Part shown: positions 1 to 5,958 of the stretch, piece by piece
How positions within the stretch are numbered: position 1 is the first letter of the stretch
Layout of the letters: every line of letters starts with the position of its first letter
NCBI GenBank assembly: GCA_026647295.1
Contig: JAPKHB010000021.1
Coordinates: 1-22,263, forward strand
From: Planctomycetota bacterium
Lineage (GTDB): Bacteria > Planctomycetota > PLA2 > JAEUHO01
DNA: 22,263 nt
Reading direction: 5' to 3'
Made by a program: the position numbers and the translations under genes
The notes under the pieces: model-generated
Told to the model about the DNA's origin: nothing
Databases searched by the model: none
The model's input: only the letters and a program-made list of their open reading frames with translations

Positions 1-55
1 CCCGTGACCGAGGGAGGTCGGTGCATGAGCTCTCGCCATGCGGATCCGCGCCTTG

Positions 56-796
56 TCAGCATCGACGGTGGGGATTCGGGGCGGAGGGCGCCGCCAGGCG
101 ACCCGGAGCCCCGAAGGTCGAACGAGGGTTCGGGGCGGAGGGCGCCGTCCGGCCCGCGCCCGCGAGCCGCGCGCGCAGGTCGGTCCCCGGGACGTCGCGC
201 GTCAGGATCCAGCGTTCCGCGGAACCGTCCGCGGCGGGCGCGTAGCCCCCGTCCACGACGAGCGCCACGTTGGGGTGCGGCGCGCCAGCCAGCGCCGTGA
301 GCACCCGGTACCAGGCGTCGGGGTCCTGGTCCTCGCGCAGCGGCGGAAGGCGCTTCAGACGCACCGGAGTGCCGCACGGCGCGGTCTGGGGCCCGTCGCG
401 GGCCGCGCAACCGCCCCCGTCCGACGGCGGACGGCGGATCCCCAGGCCCATGGCGGCGGTCACGCGCGGCGTGCCGGGCGGGAGGAACGCGCCCTGCAGG
501 AGGTTGCGGAACACGAGCGGGACGGCCCCGGGCTCCCCTGGCGCCGCGAGGTCCACGCGGTCACCGTCGCGCAGCGCGATCAGGGGCGTCCGCGCCCCGT
601 TCACCCACAGGGGGGCCGGCCCGACCGACGTCAGGACGAACTCCCCGTGCACGAAGCCCACGCGGGCGTGCTCACCAGCGACGCCGGGGGCGTCCACCAC
701 GAGGTGACAGGCCAGGTCAGCCCCCAGCACGAAGGTGGTCTCGCACAGGGGGACGCGCACCGTCGGGCGCGTCCCGCGCTCGAAGTGGATCGGCAT
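56..796 (-). CDS. FHA-domain protein with a truncated kinase-like C-terminus
   Basis: The 246-residue protein starts at the ATG at 796-794 and ends at a TGA. Residues about 1-95 look like a forkhead-associated (FHA) domain, a phosphothreonine-binding fold: there is a beta-rich run, a VAGEHARV segment in place of the usual S-R-x-H, and an LVF ending. After a Gly/Pro-rich linker, residues about 140-210 resemble the N-lobe and hinge of a Ser/Thr kinase (PVRLKRL like the VAxK strand, HPNVALVVDGG, then WILTRDVPGTDLRARL like the hinge and helix D). No HRD or DFG motif follows. The last 35 residues contain APSAPNP twice and are encoded by a repeated DNA segment. It lies 41 bp downstream of another FHA gene on the same strand, so co-transcription is likely. 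FHA assignment is moderate; the kinase remnant is inference. Confidence 0.72.
   Translation of the reverse strand: MPIHFERGTRPTVRVPLCETTFVLGADLACHLVVDAPGVAGEHARVGFVHGEFVLTSVGPAPLWVNGARTPLIALRDGDRVDLAAPGEPGAVPLVFRNLLQGAFLPPGTPRVTAAMGLGIRRPPSDGGGCAARDGPQTAPCGTPVRLKRLPPLREDQDPDAWYRVLTALAGAPHPNVALVVDGGYAPAADGSAERWILTRDVPGTDLRARLAGAGRTAPSAPNPRSTFGAPGRLAAPSAPNPHRRC
75..147. repeat. 19-bp direct repeat with internal inverted copy
   Basis: The sequence TTCGGGGCGGAGGGCGCCG occurs identically at 75-93 and 129-147, a period of 54 bp. Between them GCCCCGAA at 108-115 is the inverse of the first 8 bases of each copy, so 108-115 can pair with 129-136 around a 13-nt loop. The element lies inside the 3' end of the FHA/kinase-like gene and encodes the repeated APSAPNP. 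It resembles a small dispersed palindromic repeat, but I cannot see other full copies in this window. Confidence 0.6.
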
Positions 797-837
797 GTCC
801 GGTCACCCGCGACCCGGGCGCCCGGGGCCCGTCGCCC

Positions 838-1131
838 TCACGGCCGACCCCGGAACACGAGGCGGCAGTCGCCGATCCCGATCTCGTCGCCCTCGGCGAG
901 TTCACGCGGACCTTCCAGGGGCGCGCCGTTGAGCAGCGTGCCGTTGGTGGAGCCGAGGTCCTCGATCACGCAACGGCCCCCGGCCACGCGCAGGCGCGCG
1001 TGGCGCCGGGACGCCCGCGGCGTCTCCAGCGGCAGGTCGCACGCGTGCGCCCGACCGAGCGTCCACTCGGCCGCGTCCGGAAGGTCCACCAGCCAGGTGC
1101 GGTCTTCTTCACGGACGACGAGGGTGGGCAT
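838..1131 (-). CDS. Small stand-alone FHA-domain protein
   Basis: This 97-residue protein is essentially one FHA domain. Visible family motifs are LGR (residues 25-27), SRRH (41-44, the phosphothreonine-binding S-R-x-H), the strand ending IEDLGSTNGTLLNG (56-69, with the classic STNGT turn) and the closing LVF. FHA domains bind phosphothreonine peptides, so the protein probably reads out Ser/Thr kinase signalling in the cytoplasm. The start at 1131 is chosen because GGAG lies 7 nt upstream and the domain begins immediately. Longer in-frame extensions exist but look like antisense of the neighbouring dehydrogenase region. It is the first gene of a two-gene unit with the FHA/kinase-like gene downstream. 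Confidence 0.88.
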   Translation of the reverse strand: MPTLVVREEDRTWLVDLPDAAEWTLGRAHACDLPLETPRASRRHARLRVAGGRCVIEDLGSTNGTLLNGAPLEGPRELAEGDEIGIGDCRLVFRGRP

Positions 1132-1149
1132 GCGCAGGCTCCACGGGCG

Positions 1150-1155
1150 AGCATA
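1150..1155 (-). promoter_or_regulatory. Candidate -10 hexamer for the FHA genes (TATGCT)
   Basis: TATGCT read on the minus strand ends 18 nt before the ATG at 1131, leaving room for a short leader that holds the GGAG ribosome binding site. It matches a TANNMT pattern seen upstream of several genes in this window. No clear -35 box is visible. Confidence 0.35.
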
Positions 1156-1330
1156 GCCCCCCGGACCGCCCCCGGGGAGCCGGCGCGGGGGCGCCGGGCG
1201 CGGGCTGTTCGTCCGGATGGATGGCCTGAACGGGTGGACCGGTGCCGGGCGCGGACCGGCGGTTCGAGGGCGGAGGCGGGCCGTTGGAGGGCGTACGCCT
1301 GGGTTTTCTGGCGGAATCGAAGGGGAGGGA

Positions 1331-1336
1331 TACAGT
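1331..1336 (+). promoter_or_regulatory. Candidate -10 hexamer for glutamate dehydrogenase (TACAGT)
   Basis: TACAGT lies in the least GC-rich part of the divergent 255-bp gap between the FHA genes and the dehydrogenase, 50 nt before the chosen GTG start. It fits TANNNT but less exactly than the other candidates (G instead of A or C at position 5). No convincing -35 box. Confidence 0.25.
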
Positions 1337-1386
1337 CGGGAATCCGGCCTCCGCGGCCGGGTCCATCCCCCGTGGAGCCCTCCTCG

Positions 1387-2775
1387 GTGAACACGCCCGC
1401 CCCGCCCTCGAAGACCCGCGCGTCCGAGTCCGCCTCCCCCGCCGGCCCGGGCAGCGCGCCCGCGGGCTCGCCGCCGCCGGACGCAGACGGCCCGGCGGAG
1501 CGCATCGAGGTGCGCGAGTTCGAGAACCTCTACCAGATGGCGGTCGCGCAGTTCCAGCGCGCGGCCGACATGACCGAACTGCGCCCGTCCCTGCGCCGCA
1601 TCTTGAGCGAGCCGAAGAACGAGATCATCGTCAACTTCCCCGCCCGGCGTGACAACGGCGAGATGGAGTTGTTCCGCGGCTACCGCATCCAGCACAACAA
1701 CATCCTGGGTTGCTACAAGGGCGGGCTGCGCTTCAGCCCGCTCGTCTCGCTGGACGAGGTGAAGGCGCTCGCGGCCTGGATGACGTGGAAGTGTTCGCTC
1801 GCCGACCTGCCCTTCGGCGGGGCCAAGGGCGGCATCCAGATCGACCCCAACGCCTACTCGAAGGCCGAGTTGGAGCGCATCACGCGCCGCTTCACCCACG
1901 CCCTGGGCAACAACATCGGCCCGGACTACGACATCCCCGCCCCGGACATGGGGACCAACGCCCAGACCATGGTCTGGATGATGGACACCTACATGAACAC
2001 CGTCGCGTACGCGCAGAAGAACGTGGTGCGCCACGTGGTGACGGGGAAGTCGGTGGCCGCGGGCGGCAGCCTGGGCCGCGAGGAGGCGACGGGCCGGGGC
2101 ACCGTCTACAACATCGCCTCCTGGGCGGTGGAGCGGGGCATGGACCTCGCGCACGCCACGTTCAGCGTCCAGGGATTCGGCAACGTGGGCTCCTGGGCGG
2201 CGCGCATCCTGCAGAACGAGTACGGCGGCCGGATGCTCGCGGCGCAGGACCACACCGGCAGCATCTACAACGCGCAGGGGATCGACGCCGACGAGCTCGC
2301 CCGCCACGTCGAGGCGCACAAGGGCGTGAAGGGCTACCCCAAGGCCGACGCCATCGACCCCGAGGACTTCTGGCGCACCAAGGTCGACATCCTCATCCCG
2401 GCGGCGCTCGAATGGCAGATCACCGAGGAGAACGCGCCCCACATCCAGGCCCGGCTGGTGGCCGAGGGCGCCAACGGCCCCACCACGGTCCGCGCCGAGC
2501 GTTTGCTGCTCGATCGCGGCATCGACCTGATCCCGGACATCCTGTGCAACTCCGGCGGCGTGATCGTCTCGTTCTTCGAGTGGACCCAGAACAAGCGCGG
2601 CGAGACCTGGTACCTGGACGAGGTGCGCCACAAGCTCAAGCGCCGCATCGCCGACTCCTACGACCGCACGACCCAGGCGATGAACCGCTACAACTGCACG
2701 CGCCGCGAAGGAGCCATGATCGTCGCCCTGAACCGTGTGGCCGGCGCCTACGAGGAGCGCGGGATCTTCCCGTAG
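1387..2775 (+). CDS. gdhA: Glutamate dehydrogenase (Glu/Leu/Phe/Val dehydrogenase family)
   Basis: This enzyme reversibly converts glutamate to 2-oxoglutarate and ammonia with NAD(P), linking nitrogen and carbon metabolism in the cytoplasm. The 462-residue protein has the substrate domain with YKGGLRFSP (lysine 111), catalytic GGAKGGI (lysine 147) and the PAPDMGT aspartate (187), then a Rossmann domain with EATGRG and GFGNVG (263-268). Catalytic and cofactor motifs are intact. The GTG at 1387 is chosen because GGAG at 1374-1377 sits 9 nt upstream; another in-frame GTG at 1372 has no better site. Residues 1-40 are a Ser/Pro/Ala-rich extension before the conserved core. A Nudix gene follows after 3 nt, suggesting coupling. 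Cofactor preference cannot be read with certainty. The family may include other amino acid dehydrogenases, but the length and motifs favour glutamate. Confidence 0.95.
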   Translation: MNTPAPPSKTRASESASPAGPGSAPAGSPPPDADGPAERIEVREFENLYQMAVAQFQRAADMTELRPSLRRILSEPKNEIIVNFPARRDNGEMELFRGYRIQHNNILGCYKGGLRFSPLVSLDEVKALAAWMTWKCSLADLPFGGAKGGIQIDPNAYSKAELERITRRFTHALGNNIGPDYDIPAPDMGTNAQTMVWMMDTYMNTVAYAQKNVVRHVVTGKSVAAGGSLGREEATGRGTVYNIASWAVERGMDLAHATFSVQGFGNVGSWAARILQNEYGGRMLAAQDHTGSIYNAQGIDADELARHVEAHKGVKGYPKADAIDPEDFWRTKVDILIPAALEWQITEENAPHIQARLVAEGANGPTTVRAERLLLDRGIDLIPDILCNSGGVIVSFFEWTQNKRGETWYLDEVRHKLKRRIADSYDRTTQAMNRYNCTRREGAMIVALNRVAGAYEERGIFP

Positions 2776-2778
2776 CCC

Positions 2779-3318
2779 GTGGCCGCGCCGGACCCCCCGT
2801 CCGGCCGCCTGCTGGGCCAGCCCATCGAGCCCGGGCGGCTGGGGGACGGAAGTCCCGGGCGGCCCCGGCTCCTGGTCGACGTGTGGCTCGCCGTGGCCGG
2901 CGATCCGCTCCGTGTCCTGCTCCTAAGGCGCCGCCCGGACCACGGAGGGTTCTGGCAGGGCGTCTCCGGCGCGGTCGAACCGGGCGACGCCAGCCTCGAG
3001 GCGGCCGCGCGCCGCGAACTGGCCGAGGAGCTGGGCGCGGCGGTCGTTCCCCTGGCGCTCGTGGACCTCGGACGGTGGATCCGCTTCGAGAGCCCCTTCT
3101 CGGGGCGCTCGTTCATGAAGCGCAGCCTGGGCGCCCTGCTCCCCGCCGGCACGCGGCCCGGATGGATCGCCTTGAGCGAGGAGCACGAGGAGGCGCAGTT
3201 GCTCACCTTCGAGGAGGCCCGGGCGCGGGTGCGCTGGCCCGAGAATCGCGAAGAACTCGACCTCCTGCGCGAACACCTGGGCGGCGTGGGCCCCGCGGCT
3301 CCGCCGCCCGGCCGGTAG
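2779..3318 (+). CDS. Nudix hydrolase
   Basis: Nudix enzymes cleave a nucleoside diphosphate linked to another group, using Mg or Mn. In this 179-residue protein the Nudix helix is at residues 64-88: GAVEPGD, then ASLEAAAR, then RELAEELGA with the metal-binding REXXEE core. Compared with the textbook box, the first Glu is Asp and one residue is added before the RE pair; a similar D-plus-8 spacing occurs in some family members. The FWQGVSGAVEPGD lead-in resembles dihydroneopterin triphosphate or dNTP pyrophosphatases, but the substrate cannot be assigned. The start is a GTG only 3 nt after the dehydrogenase stop, without a clear ribosome binding site, so translation is probably coupled. Its stop codon overlaps a candidate promoter for the next gene. 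Confidence 0.88.
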   Translation: MAAPDPPSGRLLGQPIEPGRLGDGSPGRPRLLVDVWLAVAGDPLRVLLLRRRPDHGGFWQGVSGAVEPGDASLEAAARRELAEELGAAVVPLALVDLGRWIRFESPFSGRSFMKRSLGALLPAGTRPGWIALSEEHEEAQLLTFEEARARVRWPENREELDLLREHLGGVGPAAPPPGR

Positions 3319-3321
3319 GAT
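3316..3321 (+). promoter_or_regulatory. Candidate -10 hexamer for the selenoprotein gene (TAGGAT)
   Basis: TAGGAT overlaps the TAG stop of the Nudix gene and ends exactly 7 nt before the ATG at 3329. At that spacing transcription would start at or next to the A of the start codon, giving a leaderless mRNA. This agrees with the absence of a properly spaced Shine-Dalgarno sequence. Read-through from the upstream genes remains possible. Confidence 0.35.
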
Positions 3322-3328
3322 CCGGGGC

Positions 3329-4525
3329 ATGCGAACGGCGGTCCTCGGGCTGCTCCTCCTCCTGCCACTCGGGGCCTGCGCCTGCCCGCGGGGCGCGCCA
3401 GACCTCGCGTGCCGCGCCCCCGGGCGCGCACCGGACGTCCTGCCCCGCGAGCGCGCCCTGGCCCGGGCGGCGGGCCTGGGTCATGCGGCCGTGTGGCGCC
3501 ACCTGGCGGCGACCTACGACGCGGACCAGGACGGGCGCGTCACAGCGGAGGAGCACGGCCGGGGGCCGGAGGTCTTCGCCCGGCTGGACCACGATCACGA
3601 CGGCGCGCTGACCCCCGCGGACTTCCGCGGGCCGACGCGCATGGACCGGGTGCTGGCGCGCCTGTTCCTGATGCGCCATCTCTCGCCGCCCGCGCCGGAC
3701 GCGCCCCCGGGGCCGCCCGGCCCGCCCGACGCCGACGCGCTCGCGCGGGGCTTCGCCGCCGTGGACGCCGACGGCGACGGGCGCCTCTCGCACGCCGAGG
3801 TGCAGCGCGAGGTGGCCCGGCCGCGGCCGCACAGCCGGGTCCCGCCGGTGCCCCGGGGCGTGCACCTGCATGCCGCCTTGCTGGCGAGCGTGGACGCCAA
3901 CGCGGACGGAGGCCTCGCGCTGGACGAGTGGCGGGACTTCGTCGCCGGGCTGGCCCGGGCGCCGCGGCCGGCCCCGCGGCCGGCGCCGACCGGGCCGCGC
4001 CCCGGCGAGCCCGCCCCGGACTTCGAACTGCCGCTGCGCGACGGCTCGGGGCGCGTGCGCCTGTCCGAGGCGCTCGCCCGGCGCCCGGTCGCGCTGCTGT
4101 TCGGATCGTGGACCTGACAGCCGTTCCGCCACGCGGCCGGTCGGCTGCGCGAACTGCACGCCGCCTACGGGGATCGGGTGGCGTTCTACCTGGTCTACCT
4201 GCGCGAGGCGCACGCGATCGACGGGCCCGCGCCCATGCCGGCCCCGGACCAGCCGGTGGTGGAGGACCCGATCAGCGCGGCCGCGCGGCGCCGCGTCGCG
4301 ACGGCGTGCGTGCGCGACCTGCGCCTGGAGGCGATCCCCACGCTGGTGGACGGCCTGGACGACGCGGTCGGGAGCGCCTACGCGGCCGCGCCCGACCGGC
4401 TCTACCTGATCGGGCAGGACGGGCGCGTTCTGTACCAGGGCGCGCCGGGGCCCTTTGGCTTCGATCCCGACGGCCTCGAAGCGGCCCTGCGCGCGCTCAC
4501 GGCGCCCCCGGGCGCCGCCCCCTGA
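3329..4525 (+). CDS. EF-hand lipoprotein with selenocysteine deiodinase-like redoxin domain
   Basis: Read through the in-frame TGA at 4115-4117, this is a 398-residue selenoprotein with Sec263. Residues 1-18 form a lipoprotein signal ending in the lipobox LGAC. Four EF-hand-type calcium loops follow, starting at D64, D87, D146 and D189; loops 1, 3 and 4 have Glu at position 12, loop 2 has Asp. A Pro-rich linker (about 211-230) leads to a redoxin fold: PGEPAPDFELPLRDGSG, then LLFGSWT-Sec-QPFR, YLREAHAIDG, IPTLVDG, and LYLIGQDGRVLYQGAPGPFGF. These match the iodothyronine deiodinase family, whose active site is FGS-x-T-Sec-PPF with a conserved EAH. The likely role is thiol/selenol redox chemistry or reductive dehalogenation outside the inner membrane; the substrate is unknown. 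The terminal stop is also TGA. A single-base change from a Cys codon is the alternative, but the nearby hairpin argues for Sec. Confidence 0.88.
4115..4117 (+). other. Recoded TGA: selenocysteine codon 263
   Basis: This TGA is the only stop between 3329 and 4523 in the frame. It falls exactly where the deiodinase family has its catalytic Sec or Cys, between FGSWT and QPFR. The frame after it keeps family similarity to the end, which would not be expected after a true stop. Confidence 0.85.
4132..4149 (+). promoter_or_regulatory. Putative bacterial SECIS hairpin
   Basis: CGCGGCC (4132-4138) pairs with GGCTGCG (4143-4149), seven pairs including one G-U, around the tetraloop GGTC (4139-4142). 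The loop begins 22 nt after the TGA. Bacterial SECIS elements are hairpins just downstream of the Sec UGA with a G near the start of a small apical loop; the E. coli fdhF element also has GGUC, starting 19 nt after its UGA. SelB would bind here to deliver Sec-tRNA. A competing 6-bp stem is possible between CAGCCG (4118-4123) and CGGCTG (4142-4147). Confidence 0.72.
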
Positions 4526-4534
4526 CCCCCAGGG

Positions 4535-5872
4535 CTACCGAACCTCGCGGATCGAGGCCAGCACGGCCTCCACTTCCGGGTCGATTTCCCGCTGCGGCCC
4601 CCAGTGCTCCACCACGACCGCGATCGTTCCCTTGCGGGCCTCGGACCTGAACACCCACCCGCGCACCCGCCGCATGCCCTCGCCATCGACGAAGCCCTCG
4701 AGATCAAAGCCCACGGTGCGGGTGATCGAGCGGCTCAAGCGCTCCTTGAGACCCTGGCGCTGGCGCAGCACGCGCGCGAGCATGGGCCGGTAGACGCTCT
4801 CCAGCAGCGCCGCCATCTGGGCCGGGTTGTCGCTCGAGGCGGAGTCGACCAGGTCGCTGGAATAGTTGCGCCCGGCCCCCCAGGATCGCACGCTGACGAG
4901 CACCTGGTTCTCGCCGGCGCGAATGCGCTGGAAGGCGCCGAGGGAGTCGGGGATGCCCAGCCGGGCCTCCCACTCCCCCGTGCGGGGCAGTTCGAGGCTC
5001 ACCCGCCCCCCGAGCACGACGGGCTCGGCGAGCAACAGCGTCGCCTTGAGCCCGACCTTGCCGCGCAGCCCTACCGCCACCAGCCGGTTGTGCCAGCGCG
5101 TGGCCTCGTCGCCCCGGGTCGCGGCGCGGGCCACCCGGGGCGCCAGGCGCTCCAGGCCAGCCTCCAGCACCTTGCGGGCCTCGGACTTCTTCCCGGCGTC
5201 CACGAAGGCCTCGGCCCGCAGCACGCACAGACGCATCTCGGAGTCGGAGAGTTCCGCCGGCAGCGCACCGTCGGGGGCGCCGCCGGCCAGCAACGCCGCG
5301 GCGCGCTCGACGTACACCCAGCGCTCCCGGTGTCCGGCGGGCCGGGCCGCGGCCAGCGCGAAGGCCGCCTCGGCCAGGAGCACGGGCCGGGCGGACCCCG
5401 CACGCTCGGCCAGATCGGCGAGGATCGCGGAGGCCGCTTCGAAGGGCTCGGGGCCCGGCTCCTGCCCGGCCGCCCGGCGCAGCACCGCCGCCGCGGCGAG
5501 CGCGCTCGCGTGGGCCCGGGGCGGTTCCGGGCCCGCCGACGGTCCCCGCGCCGCGCAGGCCTCCGCGAGGGCCTGGACGCGATCGGCCAAGGCGGCCATG
5601 GGCTCCGGTTCGCCCGCCCGGTAAAGGATGTCCTCCCAGCCCAGGAAGAGCATGCGCGCCAGCCCGCCCGCCCAATAGGGGGCCTGCGCGAGCGCCGCGA
5701 TGGTCCCGTCGTCCAGCCCCCGGGTGAGCGCCTCGTAGTCCCCGCTCTCCAGATGGCCGTTGAGCCGGTGGTACGGGGCCGGGGCTTCGCCCGGGTCGGC
5801 GCCGGCGGGGGGCGCGGCAAGGAGCGCCGGGACCCAGAGGAGCAACGAAAGCGCCAGGTGGCGAACGATCAT
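4535..5872 (-). CDS. Secreted protein of unknown function
   Basis: The 445-residue protein starts at the ATG at 5872, with GGAGG 8 nt upstream. Residues 1-25 form a Sec signal peptide (hydrophobic LALSLLLWVPALLA, cleavage likely after PPAGA). The body to about residue 250 is Ala/Leu/Glu-rich and probably helical, with stretches such as LRAEAFVDAGKKSEARKVLEAGLERLAP that resemble tetratricopeptide helices. The C-terminal part is mixed alpha/beta: a segment around SVRSWGAGRNYSSDLVDS, then RTVGFDLEGFVDGEGMRRVRGWVFRSEARKGTIAVVVEHWG, ending EVEAVLASIREV. That last pattern resembles exported planctomycete proteins that test a fitted profile over a short beta domain, but I do not recognise the family. 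It lies 86 bp downstream of a phosphatase gene and converges on the selenoprotein gene with only 9 bp between stops. Confidence 0.85.
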   Translation of the reverse strand: MIVRHLALSLLLWVPALLAAPPAGADPGEAPAPYHRLNGHLESGDYEALTRGLDDGTIAALAQAPYWAGGLARMLFLGWEDILYRAGEPEPMAALADRVQALAEACAARGPSAGPEPPRAHASALAAAAVLRRAAGQEPGPEPFEAASAILADLAERAGSARPVLLAEAAFALAAARPAGHRERWVYVERAAALLAGGAPDGALPAELSDSEMRLCVLRAEAFVDAGKKSEARKVLEAGLERLAPRVARAATRGDEATRWHNRLVAVGLRGKVGLKATLLLAEPVVLGGRVSLELPRTGEWEARLGIPDSLGAFQRIRAGENQVLVSVRSWGAGRNYSSDLVDSASSDNPAQMAALLESVYRPMLARVLRQRQGLKERLSRSITRTVGFDLEGFVDGEGMRRVRGWVFRSEARKGTIAVVVEHWGPQREIDPEVEAVLASIREVR

Positions 5873-5904
5873 GGCGGGTTCCTCCCCAGGACGGCCCGGC
5901 CCCC

Positions 5905-5910
5905 AGGATA
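5905..5910 (-). promoter_or_regulatory. Candidate -10 hexamer (TATCCT)
   Basis: TATCCT on the minus strand lies 32 nt upstream of the ATG at 5872, giving room for a leader of about 25 nt with the GGAGG site. It fits the TANNMT pattern. No -35 box is evident. Confidence 0.35.
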
Positions 5911-5958
5911 GCCGGCGGAGCAATGCCGCGCCCGCGCGTCAGCCCGGCGGGCGGGCGC

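Noticed and set aside
1..55. Possible continuation of the kinase-like domain past the TGA at 58-56 as a second selenoprotein
   Set aside because: The frame after the TGA does not resemble a kinase, and no hairpin of SECIS type follows.
1132..2631. N-terminal extension of the small FHA protein back to 2631
   Set aside because: The extension is the antisense of the dehydrogenase; the FHA domain starts at the ATG at 1131 with its own ribosome binding site.
4178..4525. Separate 115-residue gene starting with MAFYLVYLREAHAIDG
   Set aside because: It is the C-terminal continuation of the selenoprotein in the same frame; the ATG-type start there is a GTG inside a conserved strand.
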